Shown here piece after piece: positions 1-5,494 of a DNA stretch of 6,422 nt. Every line of letters begins with the position of its first letter. The stretch's first letter is position 1. The stretch lies in assembly GCA_036311285.1 (NCBI GenBank), contig JAXJQF010000069.1, positions 1 through 6,422 of the forward strand, in the 5' to 3' direction. The stretch is from JAXJQF01 sp036311285 (GTDB lineage: Bacteria; Pseudomonadota; Gammaproteobacteria; Enterobacterales; Succinivibrionaceae). Made by a program: the position numbers and the translations under genes. The notes beneath the pieces were generated by a model that was given only the letters and a program-made list of their open reading frames with translations, did no database searches and was not told where the DNA came from.

Positions 1-1
1 G

Positions 2-457
2 TTTAATTCCATGCCTATAATTGAGCGTTCACAATCTTTATTTGATGCTATAACGACTCTTGATAATGATAAGACTGCGAAAATAATTACAGAGATTCAC
101 AACTCTCCTAATGTATCGTTACTTACCTATAACCGTGAGGAATCAATGGTATTTTGTCTTATATCAGGACTTATGTGGCGTACTGAACGAGAATATGAAT
201 GTTTCCGTGAACTTCAATCTGGTAAAGGAAGTGCCGATCTTATTTATGTACCAAAGAGAAATATAAATCTTCCTATTCTGCTTATTGAATTCAAGTACGG
301 ACAAAGTGCAGAAGAAGCTATGAATCAAATAAAAGAAAAGGAATATTTTAGAAGATACATTGATGACGATTATCCAAACGATATACTGCTTGTAGGAATT
401 AACTACAATCCAAAAACCAAGGAACATCAGTGTTTGATTGAAAAGTTGGATTATTAG
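2..457 (+). CDS. DUF1703/PD-(D/E)XK nuclease-like protein, C-terminal part (5' end outside window)
   Basis: The reading frame is open to the left edge. The first ATG at 11 is therefore probably an internal methionine, and only the C-terminal ~150 residues are visible. Counting from that ATG, the pattern SADL (Asp76), then a short beta-strand-like stretch and IEFK (Glu93, Lys95), matches the D...ExK catalytic core of the PD-(D/E)XK fold. It is followed by the A-x-x-QIKEKEY helix and a LLVGINY strand typical of the C-terminal domain (PDDEXK_9/DUF1703) of 'AAA-ATPase-like' proteins. Full-length members usually carry an N-terminal ATPase-like domain, which would lie outside the window. These proteins are numerous in anaerobes such as Bacteroides and Succinivibrio. 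Their cellular role is not well established, and nuclease activity is inferred only from the fold. A strong terminator follows the stop codon within 20 bp, so this gene ends its transcript. The family call is confident, the function is not. Confidence 0.8.
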   Translation, partial: FNSMPIIERSQSLFDAITTLDNDKTAKIITEIHNSPNVSLLTYNREESMVFCLISGLMWRTEREYECFRELQSGKGSADLIYVPKRNINLPILLIEFKYGQSAEEAMNQIKEKEYFRRYIDDDYPNDILLVGINYNPKTKEHQCLIEKLDY

Positions 458-475
458 AAACTGGAGTTATGAACG

Positions 476-507
476 AGGCTGTTATTAGAACAACAGCCTT
501 TTTTTTT
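476..507 (+). terminator. Rho-independent terminator after the DUF1703-type gene
   Basis: A perfect 8-bp stem, AGGCTGTT (476-483) with AACAGCCT (492-499), encloses an 8-nt loop. It runs directly into a 9-T tract at 499-507. It begins 18 bp after the stop codon at 455-457 and isolates the downstream ahpC operon from read-through. Confidence 0.93.
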
Positions 508-858
508 AAAATTATACAAAGTGAAAATTTTTTTTACTTTTGTTTGTGGTTTTTGTTTTTTGAACGTGATAGTATCTTTTATAGACAATAAGAAATTTAC
601 TGAAGTTTAGTTAAAGATGTTAAATGATGTTTATCTTCTCTGGTTAATGTTAATTAGTATCTTAACAATAACTTTAAGTATTAGTAAATATTGTTGTTAT
701 AGCATGTTTTTTTTAACGAATTTTATTTATAAAACTTAATGTTAAGTAAAACCTAAAGCACGCTGATGATAACTATTACAGTATAAATAGGCATGATGAA
801 TGCGATAAATACATAATAAGATTACATATTGCTATTTAGGATAATACCTTAAGTTTGG
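508..858. other. AT-rich gene-free stretch upstream of ahpC
   Basis: About 350 bp with no credible ORF on either strand. It contains many TTAA/ATAA-type words and a 7-bp inverted repeat, AACAATA (664-670) and TATTGTT (689-695), 18 bp apart. I looked for an OxyR-type four-element site (ATAG-N7-CTAT twice) and a PerR box (TTATAAT-N-ATTATAA) and found no convincing match. The stretch could hold regulatory sites of another type, but nothing more specific can be called. Confidence 0.4.
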
Positions 859-886
859 TTGAGAGTAAATAAACTGTTTTTATATA
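859..886 (+). promoter_or_regulatory. Probable sigma-70 promoter of ahpC operon
   Basis: TTGAGA (859-864) and TATATA (881-886) are separated by 16 bp. This predicts a start of transcription near 893 and a leader of about 24 nt that includes the ribosome binding site AAGGAG at 904-909. It is the best -35/-10 pair close to the gene, but in DNA this AT-rich other starts further upstream cannot be excluded. Confidence 0.5.
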
Positions 887-916
887 GATTATTGATTACT
901 TATAAGGAGTTTATCT

Positions 917-1480
917 ATGTCAATGATTAACAAAGAAGTAAATGATTTTACTGTCCAAGCTTATGTAAATGGGGAATTTAAAAAGGTATCTAAAGCAGAT
1001 ATTCTGAACAAGTGGAGTGTGTTCTTCTTTTATCCTGCAGACTTTACATTTGTGTGTCCTACAGAATTAGAAGATTTAGCTAATTTGTATGATAAGTTTA
1101 AAGAAATTGGTTGTGAAGTTTACTCAGTTTCTACAGACTCACATTTTGTTCACAAGGCTTGGCATGATGCGTCAGATCGTATCAAGAAGATTCAATATCC
1201 TATGTTAGCAGATCCAACACATAAGTTATCATGTGATTTTGAAGTATATATCCCAGAAGATGGTATGGCAGAACGTGGTACATTTATTGTTAACCCTGAA
1301 GGCAAGATTGTATTATATGAAGTTAGCTCTGGTAATGTAGGACGTAATGCTGAAGAGTTGTTACGTAAATTACAGGCTTGCCAATTTGTTCACGAACACG
1401 GTGATGAAGTTTGTCCAGCAAAATGGAAGCCAGGTGATGAAACATTAAAGCCAAGTTTGGATTTAGTAGGGATGTTGTAA
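917..1480 (+). CDS. ahpC: Alkyl hydroperoxide reductase subunit C (typical 2-Cys peroxiredoxin)
   Basis: Cytosolic peroxidase that reduces H2O2, organic hydroperoxides and peroxynitrite. At 187 residues it has exactly the length of E. coli AhpC and keeps the key positions. The peroxidatic Cys47 lies in DFTFVCPTE, with Thr44 and Arg120 completing the active site, and the resolving Cys166 lies in DEVCPAKW. The C-terminal SLDLVG motif is also conserved, and the domain order is an AhpC/TSA thioredoxin fold followed by the C-terminal 1-cysPrx domain. Oxidation forms the inter-subunit Cys47-Cys166 disulfide, which the downstream flavoprotein must reduce. Two extra cysteines (66 and 106) and Cys155 are also present. 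The start at 917 is supported by a good AAGGAG ribosome binding site 7 bp upstream; a second ATG two codons later (923) is less well placed. The gene is first in an operon with the AhpF-like reductase. Identification is very secure. Confidence 0.97.
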   Translation: MSMINKEVNDFTVQAYVNGEFKKVSKADILNKWSVFFFYPADFTFVCPTELEDLANLYDKFKEIGCEVYSVSTDSHFVHKAWHDASDRIKKIQYPMLADPTHKLSCDFEVYIPEDGMAERGTFIVNPEGKIVLYEVSSGNVGRNAEELLRKLQACQFVHEHGDEVCPAKWKPGDETLKPSLDLVGML

Positions 1481-1483
1481 TAT

Positions 1484-3124
1484 ATGAGTCAAAGCATTGA
1501 AAATTCAATGTACGATGTAGTTATAATCGGCGGAGGTCCAGCGGGGCTTACCGCCGCTTTATATTTAGCTCGTGCAAAATATAAGGTTGTTGTTCTTGAA
1601 AAAGAACAATATGGTGGTCAAATTAGAATTACCTCTGAAGTTGTTAACTATCCAGGTGTTGAAATTACAGATGGCAAGAAACTAACTGAAACTATGCGTA
1701 TTCAAGCTCAAAAGTTTGGGGCTGAGTTTATGCTAACAAACGTTGATGGATTAAAGCTTGATGAAGATATCAAGGTAGTAAAAACATCGCGCGGTGAAAT
1801 TAAGTGTTACGGTGTGATTTTAGCAACAGGTGCTCATCCAAGAGTAATAGGTTTCCCTGGAGAAGAAAAGTTTAAAGGTAGAGGCGTTGCATATTGTGCT
1901 ACTTGTGATGGAGAATTCTTTACTGGTAAGGATGTATTCGTAATCGGTGGAGGTTTTGCAGCAGCTGAAGAGGCCGTATTTTTAACGAAATATGCTAAAC
2001 ATGTAACCATCTTAGTTAGAAAAGATGATTTCTCTTGTGCAAAGAGTGTTGCTGATGAAGCTAGAAAACATGAGAAGATTACAGTTCTTACTAATACTGA
2101 AGTTGTAGAAGCGTTAGGTGACGAGGTTTTAGAATCGTTAAAGTATAAGAATAATGTAACTGGTGAGGTTACAGAATACAAAGCTAACAACAATGAAGGT
2201 TTTGGCATATTTGTGTTTGCTGGATATGAACCTGCTACAGCATTAGTTAAAGGTATTGCAGACTTAGACGAGTATGGTTATATTGTTACAGACAGAAACC
2301 AAAAAACTAACGTTGATGGATTGTATGCAGCAGGGGATGTATGTCAGAAGAACTTAAGACAAGTAGTGACTGCAACTTCTGATGGAGCAATTGCTGCAAC
2401 TGAATTAGAACGTTATGTTTCTATGATGCAAGCAAAAGTTGGTATTGTTCCAAAGAGAGTAGAGGTTGAACAAAAGGAAACTCCTCAAAATCAACCAACT
2501 GCAGCAACATCTACATCTAGTTCAGCATTGTTTGATAATGCAACAGTTACTCAGTTAAATACTGTTTTCTCACGTATGGCTAATAAGCTTAAGTTAAAGC
2601 TATTCTTAAACGAATCAGCTGCAGCAAATGAGCTTAAAGCATATATGGAAGAGTTTACTAAGCTAACTGATAAGTTAACTGTTGAAATATCAAATGAAGA
2701 AGAACAGTACGCACCTTGTGTAAGATTGTATACTGAAGATGATAAATATACAGGTCTTGCTTTCCATGGTGTGCCAGGTGGACATGAGTTTACTTCATTT
2801 GTGTTAGGTATATACAATGCTTCTGGTGAAGGCCAAGCTATTGATGCAGCTATAAAAGAGAAGATTAGTAAGATTACAGATAAGACTAACTTAAAAGTAT
2901 TTGTGTCACTATCTTGTACAATGTGTCCAGAACTTGTTGTATCAGCTCAAAAGATTGCGTCAATGAACGAGAATGTAACAGCTGAAGTATTTGATTTAAC
3001 ACATTATCCTGATTTAAGAGATAAGTATAAAGTAATGAGTGTTCCATGTATGGTCTTAAATGATGACAAGGTTACATTTGGAAAAAAGAATCATGAACAA
3101 ATACTTAATTGGTTAGGGTATTAG
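1484..3124 (+). CDS. AhpF-like peroxiredoxin reductase with swapped domain order (TrxR core first, tandem Trx module last)
   Basis: Flavoprotein that should pass electrons from NAD(P)H through FAD and CxxC pairs to AhpC. Residues ~9-315 are a thioredoxin-reductase core: FAD-binding GGGPAG (16-21), YGGQ (43-46), redox CATC (138-141), the nucleotide-binding GGGFAA (155-160), and the FAD-contacting GLYAAGDV (279-286). A Ser/Thr/Pro/Gln-rich linker (~323-347) leads to a tandem thioredoxin-fold module (~350-546). That module has HEFTS (434-438) and the disulfide CTMC (478-481), plainly equivalent to the N-terminal domain of E. coli AhpF. In classical AhpF (about 520 residues) that module comes first; here it comes last, as in the family I recall as TIGR03143 (AhpF_homolog), found beside ahpC in genomes lacking standard AhpF. 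The region after the second Rossmann motif reads VRKDDFSCA, so NADH versus NADPH preference is unclear. It starts 3 bp after the ahpC stop, with only a weak AGGG (1468-1471) as ribosome binding site, suggesting translational coupling. A later in-frame ATG at 1508 is possible. Confidence 0.93.
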   Translation: MSQSIENSMYDVVIIGGGPAGLTAALYLARAKYKVVVLEKEQYGGQIRITSEVVNYPGVEITDGKKLTETMRIQAQKFGAEFMLTNVDGLKLDEDIKVVKTSRGEIKCYGVILATGAHPRVIGFPGEEKFKGRGVAYCATCDGEFFTGKDVFVIGGGFAAAEEAVFLTKYAKHVTILVRKDDFSCAKSVADEARKHEKITVLTNTEVVEALGDEVLESLKYKNNVTGEVTEYKANNNEGFGIFVFAGYEPATALVKGIADLDEYGYIVTDRNQKTNVDGLYAAGDVCQKNLRQVVTATSDGAIAATELERYVSMMQAKVGIVPKRVEVEQKETPQNQPTAATSTSSSALFDNATVTQLNTVFSRMANKLKLKLFLNESAAANELKAYMEEFTKLTDKLTVEISNEEEQYAPCVRLYTEDDKYTGLAFHGVPGGHEFTSFVLGIYNASGEGQAIDAAIKEKISKITDKTNLKVFVSLSCTMCPELVVSAQKIASMNENVTAEVFDLTHYPDLRDKYKVMSVPCMVLNDDKVTFGKKNHEQILNWLGY

Positions 3125-3173
3125 AGTTATATCAGAACTAGATTATTTGATTTAATCAAATTCTTATAAAATT

Positions 3174-3212
3174 AAAGGCACTTTGCTAAATATAATAGCA
3201 AGGTGTTTTTTT
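3174..3212 (+). terminator. Rho-independent terminator of the ahpC operon
   Basis: Stem CACTTTGCTA (3179-3188) pairs with TAGCAAGGTG (3196-3205), with one G-U pair and a 7-nt loop, and is followed by seven T residues (3206-3212). It lies about 50 bp after the reductase stop. Upstream A residues (3174-3176) can extend the stem. On the minus strand the flank is only moderately T-rich, so it may also help stop transcripts leaving the convergent tRNA operon. Confidence 0.9.
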
Positions 3213-3288
3213 AGATAAATATCTGCAATTTTGCTAAGTAATATTATTGGTTGATACTATAGAACGAAAGTCAAATAATATAGATACA

Positions 3289-3356
3289 CTAAAATCTTAT
3301 CATTGTTTATAAAGTTGGTTTGATTTAAAAAGGAATTAAATGATAAACGATTTTAG
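3289..3356 (-). repeat. Long inverted repeat in the 3' trailer of the tRNA operon
   Basis: CTAAAATC (3289-3296) followed directly by TTATCATT (3297-3304) is complementary to AATGATAA (3339-3346) and GATTTTAG (3349-3356). This gives a 16-bp stem interrupted by a 2-nt bulge, with a 34-nt loop. The right arm begins one base after the encoded CCA of tRNA-Leu, so the tRNA precursor could fold this structure at its 3' end. There is no T tract after it on the minus strand, so it is not a classical terminator. A role in trailer processing or 3'-end stability is inference. Confidence 0.5.
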
Positions 3357-3357
3357 A

Positions 3358-3447
3358 TGGTGCCCGAGGCCAGAATCGAACTGGCACGGAAGTATAAGTT
3401 CCGAGGGATTTTAAATCCCTTGTGTCTACCGATTTCACCACTCGGGC
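3358..3447 (-). tRNA. leuZ: tRNA-Leu(UAA)
   Basis: Reads Leu codons UUA (and UUG by wobble), which are heavily used in AT-rich genomes such as this. The acceptor strands GCCCGAG (3441-3447) and CTCGGGC (3362-3368) pair perfectly, and the discriminator is A. The anticodon UAA corresponds to plus-strand 3411-3413, in the loop of an AGGGA/TCCCT stem. A long class II variable arm (CGGAA...TTCCG) and a T arm GCCAG-TTCGATT-CTGGC are present. The CCA end is encoded at 3358-3360. It is the last gene of the tRNA operon and starts 4 nt after the second tRNA-Cys, matching the position of leuZ in E. coli. Confidence 0.97.
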
Positions 3448-3451
3448 ATTA

Positions 3452-3525
3452 TGGAGGCGCGTTCCAGAGTCGAACTGGACTAGACGAATTTGCAATCCGC
3501 TGCATAACCGCTTTGCTAACACGCC
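3452..3525 (-). tRNA. cysT: tRNA-Cys(GCA), copy 2 (promoter-distal)
   Basis: The sequence is very close to E. coli cysT. The acceptor GGCGTGT (3519-3525) pairs with ACGCGCC (3456-3462) through one G-U wobble, the discriminator is U, and CCA is encoded at 3452-3454. The anticodon GCA corresponds to plus-strand 3491-3493. The anticodon stem GCGGA/TTCGT contains two G-U pairs, one more than the E. coli stem. It is identical over all 74 bases to the copy at 3551-3624 and separated from it by a 25-bp spacer, indicating a recent tandem duplication or gene conversion. Confidence 0.96.
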
Positions 3526-3550
3526 ATAAATAATGGCTTATCAAATCATA

Positions 3551-3624
3551 TGGAGGCGCGTTCCAGAGTCGAACTGGACTAGACGAATTTGCAATCCGCT
3601 GCATAACCGCTTTGCTAACACGCC
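3551..3624 (-). tRNA. cysT: tRNA-Cys(GCA), copy 1 (promoter-proximal)
   Basis: Same 74-base sequence as the copy at 3452-3525, including the encoded CCA (3551-3553); the anticodon GCA corresponds to plus-strand 3590-3592. Its 5' end follows the CCA of tRNA-Gly after a single nucleotide, so maturation must rely on precise RNase P and 3' exonuclease cuts. Most gammaproteobacteria are thought to carry a single tRNA-Cys gene, so a second identical copy in the operon is notable. Confidence 0.96.
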
Positions 3625-3625
3625 T

Positions 3626-3701
3626 TGGAGCGGGAAACGAGGCTCGAACTCGCGACCCTAACCTTGGCAAGGTTATGCTCTACCAACTGAGCTATTCCCG
3701 C
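3626..3701 (-). tRNA. glyW: tRNA-Gly(GCC)
   Basis: First gene of the tRNA operon. The acceptor GCGGGAA (3695-3701) pairs with TTCCCGC (3630-3636), the discriminator is U, and CCA is encoded at 3626-3628. The anticodon GCC corresponds to plus-strand 3666-3668. The sequence differs at only a few positions from the E. coli tRNA-Gly(GCC) genes. Transcription is predicted to start about 12 nt upstream. Confidence 0.97.
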
Positions 3702-3720
3702 ATCTGACTTGATGTCATGC

Positions 3721-3775
3721 ATTATACTGAATTTTAAAATATTGTCAAAAAAAATTGAGTAAAAAAAACAAATAT
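3721..3775 (-). promoter_or_regulatory. Strong sigma-70 promoter with UP-like A/T tracts for the tRNA operon
   Basis: On the minus strand a perfect TTGACA (3743-3748) and a perfect TATAAT (3721-3726) are separated by 16 bp, placing the transcription start near 3714. Immediately upstream are two phased runs of eight T residues on the minus strand (3747-3754 and 3761-3768), resembling the UP elements of stable-RNA promoters. This is the best promoter in the window, as expected for a tRNA operon. Confidence 0.9.
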
Positions 3776-3943
3776 TTTAATACATTAAGAAAATTGTTTA
3801 TATTTTAATCGATTTATCGATGAAATTTATAGTTAATTGTGTGTTCCCTATATTAGGTTCAGTTTATAAATAAAATCCATGTCTAATTTAAAAAAAAAAT
3901 TACATTTGTATTTTTAGTTTTTGATCAATTTATGGGCATAAAT

Positions 3944-3973
3944 TTGAAATAAAAATAATTGAGATGATATAAT
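3944..3973 (+). promoter_or_regulatory. Probable sigma-70 promoter of the GGDEF gene
   Basis: TTGAAA (3944-3949) and a perfect TATAAT (3968-3973) are separated by 18 bp. Transcription should start near 3980, giving a leader of about 48 nt before the ATG at 4028. Confidence 0.65.
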
Positions 3974-4027
3974 TTTAAAGGATGTTAGATTTTGTAGTCA
4001 TAGGTACTTTGTTTACAAGGTAATGAT

Positions 4028-5113
4028 ATGTCAGATATAAATGAAAATAATAATAATGAAACAAAAGAGAATAAAGAGAATGTTGTAGAAGAATTAGATG
4101 AATTAACTTATTCTACAAAGAATCTCAAAATTGCAATTCCTTTAATGGGGAAGTTTGGTATTCCTATGACCCCGAAGCATTATTCTGTGTGGTATTCTTA
4201 TATTGCCAAAGCAAATGCTGATTTGAACGCTTTTCTCGATAAGGAAATAAAAAGAGCGGGGACTTGTTCTTCAATTATAAGTGAAGAAGCGTATGCTAAT
4301 TATATTGCAACTGAAGCTGAAAAAGAGAATATTAATATAAAGAAAGGTCTAGAAGGTCTTTTAAATGAAATATATACATCACTTGGCGATACAAAAAGTG
4401 GTGCTGATGATTTTACCCGTTATTTAGATAGTAGTGTTACACGTTTAAACAATCTTGAAGGCGATGAAGTAAGTGCAGAAGATGTTTTATCTGTAGTTAA
4501 AAGTGTAGTAAAGAATATATCTCATATAAGAAAGTCGACAGATGTTTTTTCAAAAAGATTAGATGAAGCTAATAATGAAATTATGTCATTGAAGAAACAA
4601 ATGTCTAAGATAAAGATAGAAGCAACACAAGACGCTTTAACAGGATTATTAAATAGAAGATCATTTGATACAGAAATTGAACTATATGTTAAGTTAAAGA
4701 AGAATTTCTCTTTAATTATGGCAGATTTAGATCATTTTAAAGATATCAATGACCGATACGGTCATCGTTTTGGAGACTCAGCTTTAAAAGCTGTTTGTAA
4801 GGTAATTAAAGAGCGTATTGGTGATAATGGTAGGGTGTATCGTTACGGTGGTGAAGAAATAGCTATTTTGGTTCCAAATAAGAATATAAATATAGCTAAG
4901 AAGCTTGCTGATGTATGTAGAGTTAATATTGAAAAGATCACAATTGTTGATCCTATTTCAGAGAATACCTTGTCTAAGATGACTTGTTCATTTGGGGTAT
5001 CAACTTTTGAGGACAAGAATGAGTTAGCTTTACAAGTAATCGAAAGAGCAGACCATCAATTATATTTGGCAAAGAGTCTAGGCAGAAATAGAGTAATGCC
5101 TCTAAGCTTGTAG
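4028..5113 (+). CDS. Cytoplasmic GGDEF-domain diguanylate cyclase
   Basis: Predicted to make the second messenger c-di-GMP from two GTP. The protein has 361 residues and no signal peptide or membrane segment. Residues 1-30 are rich in Asn, Glu and Lys. A sensory or dimerisation region follows with IPMTPKHYSVWY (45-56), a motif I recognise from the N-terminal region of many soluble gammaproteobacterial GGDEF proteins, then a helical, probably coiled-coil stretch (~150-200). The GGDEF domain starts at DALTGLLNRR (202-211). Metal-binding Asp233 lies in ADLDHFK, guanine-contacting Asn241 in DIND, and the signature is GGEEI (274-278). GGEEF-type signatures are active in known cyclases; Ile at the fifth position is a mild deviation. 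At the place of the inhibitory RxxD site, five residues before the signature, the sequence is GDNG, so product inhibition at this site is probably absent. The start at 4028 has AAGG (4017-4020) 7 bp upstream. The gene appears to be transcribed alone. Confidence 0.93.
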   Translation: MSDINENNNNETKENKENVVEELDELTYSTKNLKIAIPLMGKFGIPMTPKHYSVWYSYIAKANADLNAFLDKEIKRAGTCSSIISEEAYANYIATEAEKENINIKKGLEGLLNEIYTSLGDTKSGADDFTRYLDSSVTRLNNLEGDEVSAEDVLSVVKSVVKNISHIRKSTDVFSKRLDEANNEIMSLKKQMSKIKIEATQDALTGLLNRRSFDTEIELYVKLKKNFSLIMADLDHFKDINDRYGHRFGDSALKAVCKVIKERIGDNGRVYRYGGEEIAILVPNKNINIAKKLADVCRVNIEKITIVDPISENTLSKMTCSFGVSTFEDKNELALQVIERADHQLYLAKSLGRNRVMPLSL

Positions 5114-5148
5114 CTTAAAAATCTGAGATAAAGCTTAGACCATTTTTT
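5101..5148 (+). terminator. Possible terminator overlapping the end of the GGDEF gene
   Basis: TCTAAGCTT (5101-5109) is perfectly complementary to AAGCTTAGA (5131-5139), giving a 9-bp stem with a 21-nt loop. Six T residues follow (5143-5148) after a 3-nt gap. The left arm lies in the last codons of the gene and the stop codon (5111-5113) falls in the loop, so translating ribosomes would compete with folding. A smaller hairpin, TAAGCT-tgt-AGCTTA (5103-5117), is an alternative fold. The stronger terminator downstream makes this one less certain. Confidence 0.45.
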
Positions 5149-5171
5149 GTTTTAACGTTTTATGTTTATAT

Positions 5172-5208
5172 GAAAAAAGAGTGTACTTTTATTGTGCACT
5201 CTTTTTTC
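5172..5208. terminator. Strong, probably bidirectional, Rho-independent terminator
   Basis: A 15-bp stem (5172-5186 with 5194-5208, one G-U pair) encloses a 7-nt loop. It consists of a GAGTG/CACTC core flanked by A6 on the left and T6 on the right. The symmetrical A and T runs let it work in both directions. It sits about 60 bp after the GGDEF stop and separates that gene from the lipoprotein gene. Confidence 0.9.
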
Positions 5209-5380
5209 TATTTTATATAACTATAGTTATTATAAAACGAGAATTGATTAAGTGTTAGTTTGACTAGCTTCAACGAATGAGCAGAAATGATAATAACTAG
5301 AGTAATATACGAACTCAAAGTGATGGATTTTTATAGAAATAATATTGTTTGGTATCAGTTCTTTCATAACAAATAATGAA

Positions 5381-5408
5381 TTTAGATAAAGTAATAAGAA
5401 AGTATAAT
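5381..5408 (+). promoter_or_regulatory. Candidate promoter upstream of the lipoprotein gene
   Basis: TTTAGA (5381-5386, four of six consensus positions) and a perfect TATAAT (5403-5408) are separated by 16 bp. The predicted start near 5415 lies inside the first CRP-like site, so a regulator bound there would block it. The leader would be about 140 nt. The nearer GATAAT at 5532-5537 is an alternative -10 and would place the second CRP-like site near -38.5. Confidence 0.35.
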
Positions 5409-5410
5409 TA

Positions 5411-5432
5411 AATTGTGTTAAGTATCACATAT
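5411..5432. promoter_or_regulatory. CRP-like operator, upstream copy
   Basis: TGTGT-TAAGTA-TCACA at 5414-5429 matches the CRP consensus TGTGA-N6-TCACA at nine of ten core positions, with A/T-rich flanks as usual for CRP. The centre is at 5421.5, exactly 84 bp from the centre of the downstream site. Confidence 0.5.
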
Positions 5433-5449
5433 ATTTAAAATTTTAATTG

Positions 5450-5464
5450 TTTTTTTTTTTTTTT
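5450..5464 (+). repeat. Homopolymer run of 15 T
   Basis: An uninterrupted 15-T tract lies between the two CRP-like sites and upstream of the lipoprotein gene. Tracts of this length are prone to replication slippage and bend or stiffen DNA. No gene or hairpin stem precedes it directly, so it is not a terminator. Confidence 0.9.
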
Positions 5465-5494
5465 AGTAGAATTTTTAGATGTTTTATTTGTTGA

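Larger units (their letters stand above)
3702..4027. other. Divergent intergenic region between the tRNA operon and the GGDEF gene
   Basis: No gene is visible in these 326 bp. The left part holds the minus-strand tRNA promoter and its A/T tracts, and the right part holds the plus-strand promoter of the GGDEF gene; both are listed separately. In between there is ATCGAT-TT-ATCGAT (3808-3821), a short palindromic repeat of unknown meaning, and two long A runs (3761-3768 and 3889-3899). Confidence 0.6.

Noticed and set aside
164..427. 87-codon minus-strand ORF inside the DUF1703-type gene
   Set aside because: It lies antisense within a well-supported coding region, has no ribosome binding site, and its hydrophobic composition is what complementing this AT-rich gene would produce.
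780..858. ATAG/CTAT-like words upstream of ahpC considered as an OxyR site
   Set aside because: The required 11-bp periodicity of four ATAG/CTAT elements is not met; single words are expected by chance in such AT-rich DNA.
1834..2208. 124-codon minus-strand ORF inside the reductase gene
   Set aside because: It is antisense to the FAD/NAD(P)H domain, which has a full set of motifs in the plus frame. The Ser/Leu/Thr-rich product has no recognisable domain.
2551..2817. 88-codon minus-strand ORF in the 3' part of the reductase gene
   Set aside because: Antisense to the conserved thioredoxin-fold module, with no start signal or neighbour that supports it.
3452..3624. 99-bp tandem repeat considered as a CRISPR or other repeat array
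   Set aside because: There are only two units, and each is a complete, foldable tRNA-Cys gene.
3325..3670. Two minus-strand ORFs (3325-3522 and 3449-3670), one with an internal protein repeat
   Set aside because: They are translations of the tRNA genes. The apparent protein repeat is simply the duplicated tRNA-Cys.
3921..3930. TTGATCAA considered as an FNR site
   Set aside because: FNR needs TTGAT-N4-ATCAA. Here the two halves abut and overlap, so the spacing is wrong.
5217..5230. Perfect palindrome ATAACTATAGTTAT just after the bidirectional terminator
   Set aside because: It is symmetrical but entirely A/T-rich apart from two bases, matches no operator I can name, and lies about 330 bp from the next gene.
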